DNA of 64,000 bases from Clostridiaceae bacterium (lineage in GTDB: Bacteria; Bacillota; Clostridia; Lachnospirales; Lachnospiraceae): contig CABIXM010000015.1 of the NCBI GenBank assembly GCA_902362725.1, positions 20,448 through 84,447 on the forward strand, written 5' to 3'. This document shows positions 53,664 through 63,990 of the stretch, one piece after another; position 1 is the first letter of the stretch; each line of letters begins with the position of its first letter. Under the pieces are notes generated by a model. That model was not told the DNA's origin, did not search any database, and saw only the letters and a list, made by a program, of their open reading frames with translations. The position numbers were made by a program, and so were the translations under genes.

Positions 53664-53693
53664 ATTCTAAACCTTTACGAGCGAAGATGTCAA
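53664..53693 (-). promoter_or_regulatory. Sigma-A promoter of the pheST T-box transcript
   Basis: TTGACA (53688-53693), 18 bases, TAGAAT (53664-53669) on the minus strand, just after the MocR stop. Confidence 0.75.
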
Positions 53694-53704
53694 GTACTTA
53701 TTTT

Positions 53705-55108
53705 TTATCGCCACACCTCTGTCAGGCTCCGGGCTGCCTGCGCCAGCTCCTCCTCCGTCATGGTGGCATAGCCCAGAAGGATTGTCGCGCCCTGCCCCGC
53801 CCCACTGTCTGCACCGTCGATACTGTACTCGGACAGGGGATACACCCGGATATGCACAGCTTCCGCACGGCGGATGAGCTCCGCTTCGGTCCAGTCATCG
53901 GAAAATTCCAGCAGCAGATGGACGCCGGCGTCTTCTCCGCGGATGGTGCAGACCCCAGACAGCTGTTTCAGCTCATCCACGAGAATCTCCTGCTTATGGC
54001 CGTAGATGGCGCGCATCCGGTTCAGATGACGTTCGTAGTGGCCTTCTTTAAGGAAGCTGTTCAGGATCATCTGATCGATACGGGATACCGTGGAGGAAAA
54101 CCGCTGAAGCTCCGGTTCGCAGGTCGCGAGAAGCGGCTCCGGCAGCACCAGGTAGCTGATTCGGATGGCAGGCGCGATGGATTTGGAGAAGGTTCCGATG
54201 TAAATGACTTTCCCTGTCCGATCCACGCCCTGCAATGCGGGAATCGGCTTGCCGCGATAACGGAATTCGCTGTCGTAATCGTCCTCGATGAGATAGCGTT
54301 CCGGCTTTTCCGCAGCCCATTTCAGGAGCTCCAGACGCCGTTTGATGGGCATCACGATACCGAGGGGATACTGATGGGAGGGCATGACGTAAGCCACATC
54401 CGCGCCGGACGCGGTCAGCTCCTCCACCCGCATGCCAGAGGCGTCCACAGGCACGGTACAGAGCTGAAATCCCATTTTTTCGAATATCCCGTAAGCATGC
54501 TTGTAGGTGGGGCTCTCCATGGCCAGCCTTCGTTTTCCCAGAATCGCGGATATCAGCATCATCAGATAGTCGTTTCCCGCTCCCAGCACAACCTGCTCCG
54601 GACGGCAGTTGACGCCCCGGGCCTGGTGAAGGTACCGGCTGATGGTCTCCCGGAGCTCCCACTCGCCCTTGGGATCCCCCAGCTGGAACAGCTCCTTCCG
54701 ATCATCCAGTAGCACATTTCTTGTGATCTTACGCCATACGCCATAGGGAAAGCTGTCCAGATCGATGCCGTTGGGCGTAAAGTCGTATTTCCAGTGTTTT
54801 TCTTCGGTCTTTGGCGCGATTTCCCCTCCGTCCTCCCCGGTCTTCAGATGATACAGCCCTTCAATCCGGCAGGCATAATAGCCCTTGCAGGGAACAGACT
54901 CCACATACCCTTCCGACAGCAGCTGATCATAAGCCAGATCCACAGTGCTGCGGCTTACTTCCAGATAACGAGAAAGAGCCCGGCTGGAGGGAAGCTTCTC
55001 TCCAGCCAGGATCTTATGTTCCTGGATATCCTGTTTGATATAATGGTAAATCTGTTCGTACAAAGGCGTTTCTGCCTTTGCGTTCAGGCTTATCGTCAGT
55101 TCTCGCAT
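53705..55108 (-). CDS. MocR-type regulator (GntR HTH plus aminotransferase domain)
   Basis: A 467-residue fusion. Residues about 10-78 are a GntR winged helix (YEQIYHYIKQDIQEHKI; LPSSRALSRYLEVSRSTVDLAYDQL). Residues about 115-460 are a class I aminotransferase fold with GAGNDYLMMLISAI, YVMPSHQYPLG, DDYDSEFRY and IGTFSKSIAPAIRISYLV, where the Lys binds PLP. MocR proteins such as PdxR and GabR regulate PLP or amino-acid genes, usually a divergent neighbour. Here both sides are co-oriented (glnS ends 8 bases before), so the target is not obvious. Confidence 0.93.
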   Translation of the reverse strand: MRELTISLNAKAETPLYEQIYHYIKQDIQEHKILAGEKLPSSRALSRYLEVSRSTVDLAYDQLLSEGYVESVPCKGYYACRIEGLYHLKTGEDGGEIAPKTEEKHWKYDFTPNGIDLDSFPYGVWRKITRNVLLDDRKELFQLGDPKGEWELRETISRYLHQARGVNCRPEQVVLGAGNDYLMMLISAILGKRRLAMESPTYKHAYGIFEKMGFQLCTVPVDASGMRVEELTASGADVAYVMPSHQYPLGIVMPIKRRLELLKWAAEKPERYLIEDDYDSEFRYRGKPIPALQGVDRTGKVIYIGTFSKSIAPAIRISYLVLPEPLLATCEPELQRFSSTVSRIDQMILNSFLKEGHYERHLNRMRAIYGHKQEILVDELKQLSGVCTIRGEDAGVHLLLEFSDDWTEAELIRRAEAVHIRVYPLSEYSIDGADSGAGQGATILLGYATMTEEELAQAARSLTEVWR

Positions 55109-55115
55109 CGGTCTC

Positions 55116-56783
55116 TTATGCCTTCGGAAGCTTAAAGGAGCTCTTCAGGGATACAATTCGGTTAAATACCATTTTTTCCGGAGTAGAATCCTTGTAGTCC
55201 ACACAGAAGAAGCCGTTTCTTACAAACTGGAAGCTGTCAAAGGCCTTAGCGCCCTCGAAGCCTGGCTCCAGGTACGCATGCTCTACCACGGTCAGGGAGT
55301 TGGGATTCAGGTTCAGACTGCCATCCTCATTGTATACGCCCTTTTCCTCGTCGATGATGTTCTCATACAGACGAACCTCTGCGTCGATGGCGTAGGGAGC
55401 CGGTACCCAGTGGATGGTTCCCTTCACCTTACGGCCGGTGAAGCCGCTTCCTGCCTTCGTCTCCGGATCGTAGGTGCAATGTACCTCGATGACCTTGCCA
55501 TTCTCGTCCTTGACAAAGCTCTCACATTTTACAAAGTAAGCGTGCATCAGGCGCACCTCGTTTCCTGGGAAGAGGCGGAAATACTTCTTCGGCGGCTCCT
55601 CCATAAAATCGTCGCGCTCAATGTAGAGCTCCCGGCAGAAGGGAATCTTACGGCTGCCAAGCTCCTCATTTTCCAGGTTGTTGGCTGCGTCCAGATACTC
55701 GACCTGGCCTTCCGGATAGTTGTCGATCACCAGTTTAATCGGGTCGAGAACTGCCATCAGACGCGGCTTCTTCAGCTTCAGATCCTCGCGGATACAGTAC
55801 TCCAGCATCGCATAGTCTACGGAAGATTGGCTCTTGGATACGCCGCAGAGATCTACGAACATTTTGATGGACTCCGGCGTGAAACCGCGGCGGCGGAGCG
55901 CTGCGATAGATACCAGACGGGGATCGTCCCAGCCGTCTACGATGCCTTCCTCTACCAGCTTTTTAATGTATCGCTTGCCTGTGACCACGTTGGTCAGGTA
56001 CATCTTCGCGAACTCGATCTGTCTGGGCGGATGCGGGTATTCCAGTTCCCGTACAACCCAGTCGTACAGCGGTCTGTGATCCTCAAACTCCAGGGTACAG
56101 ATGGAATGAGTGATACCCTCGATAGCGTCCTCGATGGGATGCGCGAAATCGTACATCGGGTAGATACACCATTTGTCTCCGGTGTTGTGATGGCTGATAT
56201 GTGCCACACGGTAAATGATCGGGTCGCGCATGTTCATATTCGGGGAGGCCATGTCGATCCTGGCACGCAGCACCTTCTCTCCGTCCGCGTACTTGCCCGC
56301 TTTCATCTCCTCAAAGAGCCTCAGGTTTTCCTCGATGCTCCGGTTCCGATAGGGACTCTCCTTGCCTGGCTCGGTCAGGGTTCCACGATATTCACGCATC
56401 TCCTCCGCTGTCAGATCGCAAACGAATGCCTTTCCCTTCTTAATCAGTTTTACAGCTGCTTCATACATCTGGTCAAAGTAGTTAGAAGCAAAGTACAAAC
56501 GATCTTCCCAGTCTGCGCCCAGCCACTTGATATCCGCTAAAATGGACTCTACGAACTCGGTTTTCTCTTTTGTCGGGTTCGTATCGTCAAAACGCATGTT
56601 GAATTTGCCGTGGTATTTCTGAGCCAGTCCGTAGTTCAACAGGATGGACTTGGCATGTCCGATATGCAGGTAACCGTTGGGCTCCGGCGGGAAACGGGTG
56701 TGGACGGTATCGTATACGCCCTCCGCAAGATCCTTCTCTATGGCCTGCTCAATAAAATTTTTGCTCGTAGCCTCGTTTTCCAT
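55116..56783 (-). CDS. glnS: Glutaminyl-tRNA synthetase
   Basis: A 555-residue class I synthetase that charges tRNA-Gln directly. The HIGH motif is [19 protein letters not shown] (near residues 33-51), and [12 protein letters not shown] follows. The block [18 protein letters not shown] aligns with the VMSKRK (KMSKS-like) loop of E. coli GlnRS, but the Met-Ser pair reads Thr-Gly. The anticodon-binding beta barrels make up the C-terminal third ([17 protein letters not shown]). Many bacteria use GatCAB instead; both could exist in this genome. ATG 56783 follows ACGAGGAAG. Confidence 0.95.
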   Translation of the reverse strand: MENEATSKNFIEQAIEKDLAEGVYDTVHTRFPPEPNGYLHIGHAKSILLNYGLAQKYHGKFNMRFDDTNPTKEKTEFVESILADIKWLGADWEDRLYFASNYFDQMYEAAVKLIKKGKAFVCDLTAEEMREYRGTLTEPGKESPYRNRSIEENLRLFEEMKAGKYADGEKVLRARIDMASPNMNMRDPIIYRVAHISHHNTGDKWCIYPMYDFAHPIEDAIEGITHSICTLEFEDHRPLYDWVVRELEYPHPPRQIEFAKMYLTNVVTGKRYIKKLVEEGIVDGWDDPRLVSIAALRRRGFTPESIKMFVDLCGVSKSQSSVDYAMLEYCIREDLKLKKPRLMAVLDPIKLVIDNYPEGQVEYLDAANNLENEELGSRKIPFCRELYIERDDFMEEPPKKYFRLFPGNEVRLMHAYFVKCESFVKDENGKVIEVHCTYDPETKAGSGFTGRKVKGTIHWVPAPYAIDAEVRLYENIIDEEKGVYNEDGSLNLNPNSLTVVEHAYLEPGFEGAKAFDSFQFVRNGFFCVDYKDSTPEKMVFNRIVSLKSSFKLPKA

Positions 56784-56875
56784 AACGCTTCCTCGTTTCT
56801 GTTTGTATTTTCATTCGTATGAATTCTCTACTGTTCACTCCGTTCTCAGTAATATGAATTCCATATTTATCAAAA

Positions 56876-56904
56876 ATGATAACATAAATTTACTTATAAT
56901 TCAA
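56876..56904 (-). promoter_or_regulatory. Sigma-A promoter of glnS
   Basis: TTGAAT (56899-56904), 17 bases, TATCAT (56876-56881), preceded by TGT (extended -10 type). It gives a leader of about 85 bases without T-box features. Confidence 0.7.
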
Positions 56905-56958
56905 CACCTACCGTTCACAGCAAAACCTTTTGCAGAACAGCGCTATGAACCTTTCTGC

Positions 56959-57909
56959 CTATTCGCAGTAACCGGTTTTGAAATCAATGATGTTCCTCAG
57001 GGGCCGCTTCACCATATAACACTCCAGATTCTCGATACAGATGGTCAGGATCTGTTCCAGGGTCTCGGGGAGGGCGTAGCCGCCGGAGATGTGGGGGGTC
57101 AGGATGACATTTTCCATATCCCAGAGAGGGTGATCGGCGGGCAGAGGCTCCGGATCGGTTACGTCCAGGCATGCTCCGGCGATGCGCTTTTCCTGCAGGG
57201 CCTGCACCAATGCGTCAGTATCTACAGTGATGCCGCGGCCCACATTGATGAGGACGGCGTTCTCTTTCATCAGCGCCAGGCGCTCCGCGTTCATCATATG
57301 GTAGGTATCCTGATTGCCCGGCAGGCTCATGGCTACGATATCGGCCTTGGGAAGCTCCCGTTCCAGGCGCTCCAGAGTGTAGAGATCGTCCACGCCCTCG
57401 GGCTTGCGGCCCTCGTGGCGCTTGATGCCCACGGTACGACAGCCCAGGGCCTTCATCTTCTGGGCGAACATGGTTCCAATGTCTCCCATACCGATGACCA
57501 GCACCCGGCTTCCCTGTATCACATGCACATGTCCCTCGCTCTTCCAGACATGCTCCCGCTGGTTCCGGGCATACAGGTTTAACTTTTTCTGAAGCTCAAA
57601 GAGAACGCCTATCATATGTTCGGAGATGGCCAGACCGTAAGCGCCGGTGGCATTGGTCAGCACCGCCTCCTTCGGCAATGCGCCGTCGCAGAAGCCTTCC
57701 GTTCCGGCGTTATTAAGCTGCAGCCATTTCAGCTCCTCCGCATACTTCAAAAGCGCAGGATCCACATTTCCCAGGATGACCTCCGCGTCCCGGATGACTT
57801 CTTCTGTCACGTCTTTTTTCAGGCAGTAACAGAATTTCAGATGACGGAAATTCATCTCCAGACGCTCTTTCTGTCTCTCGTTCAGAGGCAGCGTAACCAG
57901 AATCTTCAT
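56959..57909 (-). CDS. D-2-hydroxyacid dehydrogenase family protein
   Basis: A 316-residue NAD(P)-dependent oxidoreductase. The catalytic domain comes first, with WLQLNNAGTEGF and TNATGAYGLAISEHMIGVLF. The NAD fold has VLVIGMGDIGTMFAQKMKALGCRTVGI (GxGxxG). The active residues lie in NVGRGITVDTDALVQAL (Arg), DVTDPEPLPADHPLW (Glu) and ILTPHISGG (His). The substrate cannot be told; hydroxypyruvate-, phosphoglycerate- and lactate-type enzymes share this fold. I start at the ATG of 57909, 7 bases after GAGGAGG; an ATG two codons earlier touches the ribosome site. Confidence 0.87.
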   Translation of the reverse strand: MKILVTLPLNERQKERLEMNFRHLKFCYCLKKDVTEEVIRDAEVILGNVDPALLKYAEELKWLQLNNAGTEGFCDGALPKEAVLTNATGAYGLAISEHMIGVLFELQKKLNLYARNQREHVWKSEGHVHVIQGSRVLVIGMGDIGTMFAQKMKALGCRTVGIKRHEGRKPEGVDDLYTLERLERELPKADIVAMSLPGNQDTYHMMNAERLALMKENAVLINVGRGITVDTDALVQALQEKRIAGACLDVTDPEPLPADHPLWDMENVILTPHISGGYALPETLEQILTICIENLECYMVKRPLRNIIDFKTGYCE

Positions 57910-57969
57910 AACCATTCCTCCTCGTGCGGAATCGGCGCCAGATGCCGGCCTTTTTTCCGCGTTTTTGCC

Positions 57970-60207
57970 TTATACCCGGACTTTTACCCCTTTGGTATCC
58001 CGGCTTCCGGCCTTTAATTTATTTAATACAAGCTGTTTATCCTTATATTCGACGCTTTCTTCCTGCCCTGTATGGTACAGATGAATGGCTTCCAGCGCGT
58101 CCTTTTCTGCGAGACGCATACCCCGGACGCCTGCCGCGCCTTTTTTCTTCTCTGGAATCTCCGACACATCAAAGCGCAGGAAATAGCCGTCCCGGCTCTG
58201 CAGTACCACCTGTTCGGTTCCATCTGTGACTGTCACCCGCAGGAGCTCGTCGCCCTCGTTCAGCTTTGTGGCCGCCATGGTCCGCATCTTGGTCTCAAAT
58301 TCAGTACCGTCCACAATTTTCAGCATGCCCTGACGGGTACCGAACAGCAGCTTCTGATGCTTCAGAGCCTCCATGCTGCCGATGCCCACAATCTGTTCCT
58401 CGGAGCTTGAGAAGTTGCCAAAGTTGTCGATGGGCACGCCCTTGTCCCGGAATTTTCCGAAGGGCAGCTCCTGTACCTTCACGGTGTGCTGCTTTCCGGT
58501 ATCTGTAAATATGCATATTTTACCCGTATTCATGCAGGAAAATACATATTTATTTTCATTGTCTGCCGCTTCCTTATTACGGTCGTAGACAGACATATCA
58601 ATGGTCTTGGCGTAGCCGAAGCGATCCATCAGGAACATGACCGGCATTTCCTCGATCTTCTTCTCTTCATATATGATAGCTTCCGCATTCTCGATGGCTG
58701 TCCGTCTGGAACGGGCATAAGCCTTTTTGATGGCATCCATCTCCCGGAGAATCACGCGGGTCATGCTGGAATGATTTTCCAGAATATCCTCATACTCCGC
58801 GATGTTCTTCAGAGTCTTCTGATTTTCCTCCATCAGAGCCTGGATCTCCAGACCAATCAGTCGGTACAGACGCATCTCCAGGATAGCCTGGGCCTGGCGC
58901 TCGGTGAACCGAAGCCTGGCCGCACGCTTTTTCGCCGCCTCGGATTTAAAACGGATGCCGTCAGTGACACCCACGGTCAGACAGGCCTTGGCGTCCTTGA
59001 TATTCTTACTGCCCCGCAGGATCTCGATGATCAGGTCAATGACCTCGCAGGCTTTGATGAGGCCTTCCTGAATTTCCCGCTTCTCCTGCTCTTTCGTCAG
59101 CAGTGTCCGGTATTTCCGGGTGGTCAGCTCGTACTGGAATTCGATGTAATGCTCCAGAATCTGGCGGATGCTTAAGGTCTCCGGCTTTCCGTCGGCAACC
59201 GCCAGCATATTTACGCCAAAGGTATCCTCCAGACGGGTCTTTTTATAGAGCATATTTTTCAGGTTCTCGGTATCTGCGCCCTTTTTCAGCTCCAGGACAA
59301 TCCGAATTCCTTCTTTGGAGGACTGATTGGAAATATCGGTAATCTCCGGTGCTTTCTTGCTCTCCACAAGACCTGCCACGTCGTTCAGAAATTTGGCAAT
59401 ATTGGCGCCGATCATCGGATAGGGGATCTCTGTGATCACCAGCTGCTCCCTGCCACCTTTCAGCTTCTCCACCTTTACCTTACCGCGGATCTTGATCTTG
59501 CCCGTTCCGCTCTCGTAAATGGCCGGGAGTTCATCCTTATTGACGATAATGCCTCCTGTGGGGAAATCCGGTCCCGGCATCAGCTCCAGCAGCTTCTCCG
59601 TGGATATCTCCGGGTTTTTCAGATAAGCCTTGGCCGCGTCAATCACCTCTCCCAGGTTGTGGGGCGGTATACTGGTGGCCATGCCGACTGCGATACCGTC
59701 GGAACCATTGACCAGAAGATTTGGCAGACGGACCGGCAGGACGCTGGGTTCCTTCTCTGTCTCATCGAAGTTCGGTACAAAATCTACCACGTCTTTATCC
59801 AAATCCGCCAGAAAGGTCTCCTGGGTCACCTTCTGGAGTCTGGCCTCCGTATATCGCATAGCTGCGGCGCCGTCGCCCTCGATGGAGCCGAAATTGCCGT
59901 GTCCGTCCACCAGAGGCATTCCCTTTTTAAAATCCTGGGACATGACTACCAGAGCCTCGTAAATGGAGCTGTCCCCGTGGGGATGGTATTTACCCATGGT
60001 ATCGCCCACGATACGGGCGCATTTCCGGTAGGGACGGTCATAACGGATGCCCAGCTCATACATATCGTAGAGGGTTCTGCGCTGTACCGGTTTCAGGCCG
60101 TCCCGCACATCCGGCAGAGCCCGGGCAATGATGACGCTCATGGCATAGTCAATGTAGGACTTCTGCATGAGGTCCGAATATTCCGTGCGTATAATCTGTT
60201 CTTCCAT
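57970..60207 (-). CDS. parC: DNA topoisomerase IV subunit A (ParC)
   Basis: A 745-residue type IIA topoisomerase breaking-and-joining subunit. The catalytic Tyr is Y119 in [14 protein letters not shown], and the winged-helix block is [14 protein letters not shown]. The quinolone-determining segment [12 protein letters not shown] has Ser80 and Glu84, the sensitive-type residues. The C-terminal beta-pinwheel is shortened and I see no GyrA-box (QRRGGRG type). With its location beside parE away from dnaA/dnaN, this favours ParC over GyrA. ATG 60207 follows AAGGGAGG and is 12 bases after parE. It decatenates daughter chromosomes. Confidence 0.9.
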   Translation of the reverse strand: MEEQIIRTEYSDLMQKSYIDYAMSVIIARALPDVRDGLKPVQRRTLYDMYELGIRYDRPYRKCARIVGDTMGKYHPHGDSSIYEALVVMSQDFKKGMPLVDGHGNFGSIEGDGAAAMRYTEARLQKVTQETFLADLDKDVVDFVPNFDETEKEPSVLPVRLPNLLVNGSDGIAVGMATSIPPHNLGEVIDAAKAYLKNPEISTEKLLELMPGPDFPTGGIIVNKDELPAIYESGTGKIKIRGKVKVEKLKGGREQLVITEIPYPMIGANIAKFLNDVAGLVESKKAPEITDISNQSSKEGIRIVLELKKGADTENLKNMLYKKTRLEDTFGVNMLAVADGKPETLSIRQILEHYIEFQYELTTRKYRTLLTKEQEKREIQEGLIKACEVIDLIIEILRGSKNIKDAKACLTVGVTDGIRFKSEAAKKRAARLRFTERQAQAILEMRLYRLIGLEIQALMEENQKTLKNIAEYEDILENHSSMTRVILREMDAIKKAYARSRRTAIENAEAIIYEEKKIEEMPVMFLMDRFGYAKTIDMSVYDRNKEAADNENKYVFSCMNTGKICIFTDTGKQHTVKVQELPFGKFRDKGVPIDNFGNFSSSEEQIVGIGSMEALKHQKLLFGTRQGMLKIVDGTEFETKMRTMAATKLNEGDELLRVTVTDGTEQVVLQSRDGYFLRFDVSEIPEKKKGAAGVRGMRLAEKDALEAIHLYHTGQEESVEYKDKQLVLNKLKAGSRDTKGVKVRV

Positions 60208-60219
60208 AATATCCTCCCT

Positions 60220-62142
60220 TTAGACGTCCAGCTCCGCGTCGCGGGCGTGCTCGTAGATAAACGCCCGTCTCGGCGGTACTTCCGTGCCCATCAGCATCTC
60301 GGTAACGCTGGAGGCCATACGGGCGTCCTCGATCTCGATACGCTTTAAGATACGTGTCGCCGGGTTCAGAGTCGTCTCCCAGAGCTGCTCCGCGTCCATT
60401 TCACCTAAGCCCTTGTAGCGCTGCAGGGTAAAGCTGCCCTTGTGACGCTTCCGGTACTGCTCCAGGGCCTTATCGTCATACAGGTACTCCTCCTGTCCCC
60501 TGGCCGGCATGGCCTTGTAGAGGGGCGGCATGGCAATATAGACATGTCCCTCGTAAATCAGTTCGGGCATGAACCGGTAAAACAGAGTCAGCAGCAGGGT
60601 GGAAATATGCGCGCCATCCACGTCCGCATCGGCCATAATGATGATCTTGTCGTAGCGCAGCTTGGTAATATCGAAATCGTTGCCATAGCCCTCGGAAAAA
60701 CCGCAGCCAAAGGCATTGATCATGGTCTTAATCTCCGCGTTGGCCAGAACCTTGTCAATGCTGGCCTTCTCCACGTTCAGAATCTTGCCTCGTATTGGCA
60801 GGATCGCCTGGAAATTCCGATTCCGGGCTGTCTTGGCGGATCCGCCTGCGGAATCTCCCTCCACGATGAAAATCTCACATTTGGAAGCATCCCGGCTCTC
60901 ACAGTTCGCCAGCTTGCCATTGGAGTCAAAGGAATATTTCTGCCTGGTCAGGAGGTTCGTCTTGGCACGTTCCTCGGTCTTACGAATCTTCGCCGCTTTT
61001 TCGGCGCAGCCAATCACACTTTTCAGAGTCTCCAGATTCCGATCGAAATAGCGGACAATTTCGTCTCCTGTGACCTTGGCTGTAGCCCTGGAAGCATCCT
61101 GGTTGTCCAGCTTGGTCTTGGTCTGGCCCTCGAAACGTGGAGCCGGATGTTTGATGGAGATGACCGCAGTCATGCCGTTGCGCACATCGGCACCGGTGAA
61201 ATTCGCGTCCTTCTCCTTCAGGATGCCCAATTCTCTGGCATAGTTATTGATGACCGTGGTAAAGATGGTTTTAAAGCCGGTCAGATGAGTACCACCCTCG
61301 GCATTGTAAATATTGTTGCAGAAACCCAGGACATTTTCATGGAACTCGTTCACGTACTGGAATGCGCCTTCGACCACGATGCCTTCGGACTCGCCCTTGA
61401 AATAAATGACCTCATGGACGGTCTCTTTATTCTTATTCAAATCCTCTACGAAACCAATGATGCCATTTTCCTCATGGTACTCCACATGCTCGATCTCGTC
61501 GCCTCTGCGATCCTCAAAGATGATGGTCAAATCCGGGTTCAGGTAGGCGGTCTCATGAAGTCGGCTCTTGACCTCCTCCGCCTGGAAACGGGTCTTCTCA
61601 AAGATCTCCGGATCCGGCAGGAAATTAATCTTCGTACCGGTCTCACGGGTGCGGCGAAGCTTCGGAAGCAGACCTTCCTCCAGTTCAATGGTGGGGATAC
61701 CCCGCTCGTAATGATCATGATGTACGTAACCGTCCCGGCTGATTTCGATATCCAGATAGGTAGAAAGGGCGTTGACAACAGAGGATCCCACACCATGGAG
61801 ACCGCCGCTGGTCTTGTATACAGAGTCATCGAACTTTCCACCCGCATGCAGGGTCGTGAATACCAGACGCTCCGCGGATACGCCCTTGGCATGCATGTCC
61901 ACCGGGATGCCACGTCCATTGTCCGTCACAGTACAGGATCCGTCCTTCTCCAGAAATACATTGATTTTCGAACAGAAGCCTGCCAGATGCTCGTCCACGG
62001 AATTGTCCACAATCTCGTAGATCAGATGGTTCAGGCCTTTGCGGGACACGCTTCCGATATACATACCGGGTCTTTTGCGCACTGCCTCCAGTCCCTCCAG
62101 GACCGAAATACTGCCTGCATCGTAGGTTGTCGTATTTGCCAT
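60220..62142 (-). CDS. parE: DNA topoisomerase IV subunit B (ParE)
   Basis: A 640-residue GHKL ATPase subunit. The ATP site has IVDNSVDEHLAGF and VTDNGRGIPVDMHAKG, with GGLHGVGSSVVNALS. The Toprim domain has FIVEGDSAGGSAK and MADADVDGAHISTLLLT, which bind Mg. The end RRAFIYEHARDAELDV is usual for the GyrB/ParE family. I start at ATG 62142, 8 bases after AGGAG; a GTG at 62151 overlaps the ribosome site. The start lies 5 bases past the stop of the upstream membrane protein gene. Confidence 0.92.
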   Translation of the reverse strand: MANTTTYDAGSISVLEGLEAVRKRPGMYIGSVSRKGLNHLIYEIVDNSVDEHLAGFCSKINVFLEKDGSCTVTDNGRGIPVDMHAKGVSAERLVFTTLHAGGKFDDSVYKTSGGLHGVGSSVVNALSTYLDIEISRDGYVHHDHYERGIPTIELEEGLLPKLRRTRETGTKINFLPDPEIFEKTRFQAEEVKSRLHETAYLNPDLTIIFEDRRGDEIEHVEYHEENGIIGFVEDLNKNKETVHEVIYFKGESEGIVVEGAFQYVNEFHENVLGFCNNIYNAEGGTHLTGFKTIFTTVINNYARELGILKEKDANFTGADVRNGMTAVISIKHPAPRFEGQTKTKLDNQDASRATAKVTGDEIVRYFDRNLETLKSVIGCAEKAAKIRKTEERAKTNLLTRQKYSFDSNGKLANCESRDASKCEIFIVEGDSAGGSAKTARNRNFQAILPIRGKILNVEKASIDKVLANAEIKTMINAFGCGFSEGYGNDFDITKLRYDKIIIMADADVDGAHISTLLLTLFYRFMPELIYEGHVYIAMPPLYKAMPARGQEEYLYDDKALEQYRKRHKGSFTLQRYKGLGEMDAEQLWETTLNPATRILKRIEIEDARMASSVTEMLMGTEVPPRRAFIYEHARDAELDV

Positions 62143-62147
62143 GTTGT

Positions 62148-63710
62148 TCACTCCTGATTTAATAATGTTAAGAATTCCCCTGCTGTCTCATAGCTGTATA
62201 TGTAATAATTATCATCCTCATAAACTGGTGTCCGGCCTGCGGTCAGATTTTCATACCGATCCGTTTCATGGACATAGAGCAGTAAAAATACCGGTCCCCG
62301 TTTCTCGTCCGGGAACAGGTTGTCCAGCTTCACCAGCCACGGATACAGGCCGGGCGCACCGTCCCGCCCTTCCGTCAGCGGAACCATCTCGATCTGACCG
62401 TCAGACAGCTCTGTCAGCACATTGGCGTTCCAGAAACTGGAATATCCCAGGGTATAACCCTCCTGCTCCAGCCAGGCCACACTCGCCATCCTGCCCTCAT
62501 TCAGTTCCGACGTCAGGCAGGAGTGGTACTCCGCGACACCCAGAACACAGAGCAGAACTGCCGTGGCCGTCAGAAACAGCTGCTTCACTCCCTTAGACAA
62601 ATCCGCCTCCTGATAAAATACAATCAAAAGCGGTACGAACATCATCAGACTGAGGGCATAGTACCGGGTGGTAATGGACATATCTGTAAATACGTACAGT
62701 AAAAATACGATACCGAAGCCGTAGATGCTGAACAGCAGCAGAAATTCTGCCGGAAGGGAAAGCTCCCTGCCACGCTTCCAGATCTGTATCACCAGAATCA
62801 GAAGCAACGCCATAAAACACAGGGAAAGTACAAAAAAGAGGCCTTTTCCGGAAAACAGCGGTGTATCCGGAACTCCGTCCTCCGAATAGCCGAAGGTATT
62901 CAGAAGCGTCCGCAGCACCACCTGCAGGCGGTCAAAGGTAGGCTGTACCAGCACCAGCCTGGAATACGTATCAAATAAGAAGATGCGGGACAGGATTTTA
63001 TTGTTGACCAAATATCCGGCCACACCCGCCAGACTGCTGGTCCACAGATAACTGTATTTCAGGAAAAACTCCCGTGGCGTCCCAAGCTTCCTGGAATGCC
63101 GGAATACCAGGCAGAGCACAGCCAGCCACATGGGCATCAGCGTCACAGTCAGCTGACGGATGCCGCCCAGGCAGGACACAAAAGTCAGCGCGCACAGGAG
63201 CAGATGGGCTGTCTTTCTGTGTGTCTTTCCCCGGTACAGGTACAGCCACAGACCCAGAATCGTAAACGAAATCGCAAGATGCGGTATGTAATATCCCATC
63301 TCCCCCATCACATAAAAGGCTTCATGGCTGAAGGGAAGCAGCAGAAAGGGCGCGGTATACCAGAACCAGTTCTTCTTCTCCGTCAGCTGCCCCACGAAAA
63401 ACCGATAAGCGACCAGAAGCCATCCATCCAGCACCAGGTTGCCCACAACACGCACAGCTGTCCAGCTGTTCGTAAACCGGAACAGCAGGGCCCGGATCCA
63501 CTGGGTATTCAGAACCCGCAGTTCCGAGGAATAGACCCAGCCTCTGCTGATAAAGCCGTTTCCTCCGGAAAGCAGGCTGGCCAGCACCAGCTCCGAGGAA
63601 TCATCCGCGTTCACCAGATTTTTCCCGTTTTTCCATAACACATATGAGTTTAATGCCACAATCGCCAGCAGCCACAGAATGGCCACCACTTTTTTTCTTT
63701 TGTCCTTCAT
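62148..63710 (-). CDS. Polytopic membrane protein, GT-C-like, unknown function
   Basis: A 520-residue protein with about ten hydrophobic segments over residues 8-390 and a soluble C-terminal part of about 120 residues. An early Asp pair in NADDSSELVLASLL just after the first helix recalls the Asp-containing loop of GT-C glycosyltransferases, and the C-terminal module (YTLGYSSFWNANVLTEL) resembles the extracytoplasmic tail of such enzymes. I cannot assign it to a family. Its promoter is at 63752-63780. It precedes parE by 5 bases, so parE-parC transcription may start here. Confidence 0.6.
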   Translation of the reverse strand: MKDKRKKVVAILWLLAIVALNSYVLWKNGKNLVNADDSSELVLASLLSGGNGFISRGWVYSSELRVLNTQWIRALLFRFTNSWTAVRVVGNLVLDGWLLVAYRFFVGQLTEKKNWFWYTAPFLLLPFSHEAFYVMGEMGYYIPHLAISFTILGLWLYLYRGKTHRKTAHLLLCALTFVSCLGGIRQLTVTLMPMWLAVLCLVFRHSRKLGTPREFFLKYSYLWTSSLAGVAGYLVNNKILSRIFLFDTYSRLVLVQPTFDRLQVVLRTLLNTFGYSEDGVPDTPLFSGKGLFFVLSLCFMALLLILVIQIWKRGRELSLPAEFLLLFSIYGFGIVFLLYVFTDMSITTRYYALSLMMFVPLLIVFYQEADLSKGVKQLFLTATAVLLCVLGVAEYHSCLTSELNEGRMASVAWLEQEGYTLGYSSFWNANVLTELSDGQIEMVPLTEGRDGAPGLYPWLVKLDNLFPDEKRGPVFLLLYVHETDRYENLTAGRTPVYEDDNYYIYSYETAGEFLTLLNQE

Positions 63711-63751
63711 GCTTTACCCCGTACAAATGTTCTGTTTTATTCAACTCACTT

Positions 63752-63780
63752 AGTATAACATACTCTTCCATGCTTGACAA
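63752..63780 (-). promoter_or_regulatory. Sigma-A promoter of the membrane protein/parEC unit
   Basis: TTGTCA (63775-63780), 17 bases, TATACT (63752-63757) on the minus strand, 42 bases before the ATG. Confidence 0.65.
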
Positions 63781-63919
63781 ATTTATTTTTCCTGATTTTC
63801 ACTAATTTTCTTTCAAAAGATGACAAATACAGGCACATCGTGTATACAATGTACGTTTCCAACAGCCTGCTGATCATGCCGGTTTTCATACGCCAACCCG
63901 TCAATCCTATATTTGGACA

Positions 63920-63942
63920 ATAAAAAATAGGCTTCGCCTATT
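63920..63942 (-). terminator. Intrinsic terminator for a minus-strand gene beyond the window
   Basis: On the minus strand AATAGGC-GAA-GCCTATT is followed by TTTTTA. The gene it ends must lie to the right of base 64000. Confidence 0.75.
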
Positions 63943-63945
63943 CAA

Positions 63946-63990
63946 CTCCCCTGCCCCTCATTCTTGAGGGGTGGGGGTTTCTTTTTCTTG
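63946..63990 (+). terminator. GC-rich intrinsic terminator on the plus strand
   Basis: A 13-base stem (63948-63960 with 63965-63977), a four-base loop and a T-rich tail. It is the end of the candidate small RNA at 63820-63990. Confidence 0.8.

Larger units (their letters stand above)
63820..63990 (+). ncRNA. Candidate small RNA between an orphan promoter and terminator
   Basis: On the plus strand ATGACA (63820-63825), 17 bases and TATACA (63843-63848) form a promoter-like pair. About 95 bases on, CCCCTGCCCCTCA (63948-63960) pairs with TGAGGGGTGGGGG (63965-63977, two wobbles) around TTCT, followed by TTTCTTTTTC. No coding frame with a ribosome site lies between them and no plus-strand gene precedes them. 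Confidence 0.4.

Noticed and set aside
61539..61919. Minus-strand Arg-rich frame inside parE
   Set aside because: It is a shifted frame within a complete GHKL ATPase gene and has no start signal.
19626..63848. The octamer TGTATACA recurring about a dozen times
   Set aside because: Most copies are Val-Tyr-Thr/Lys codons (GTA TAC A) inside genes; only a few are intergenic, so it is not treated as a general regulatory site.
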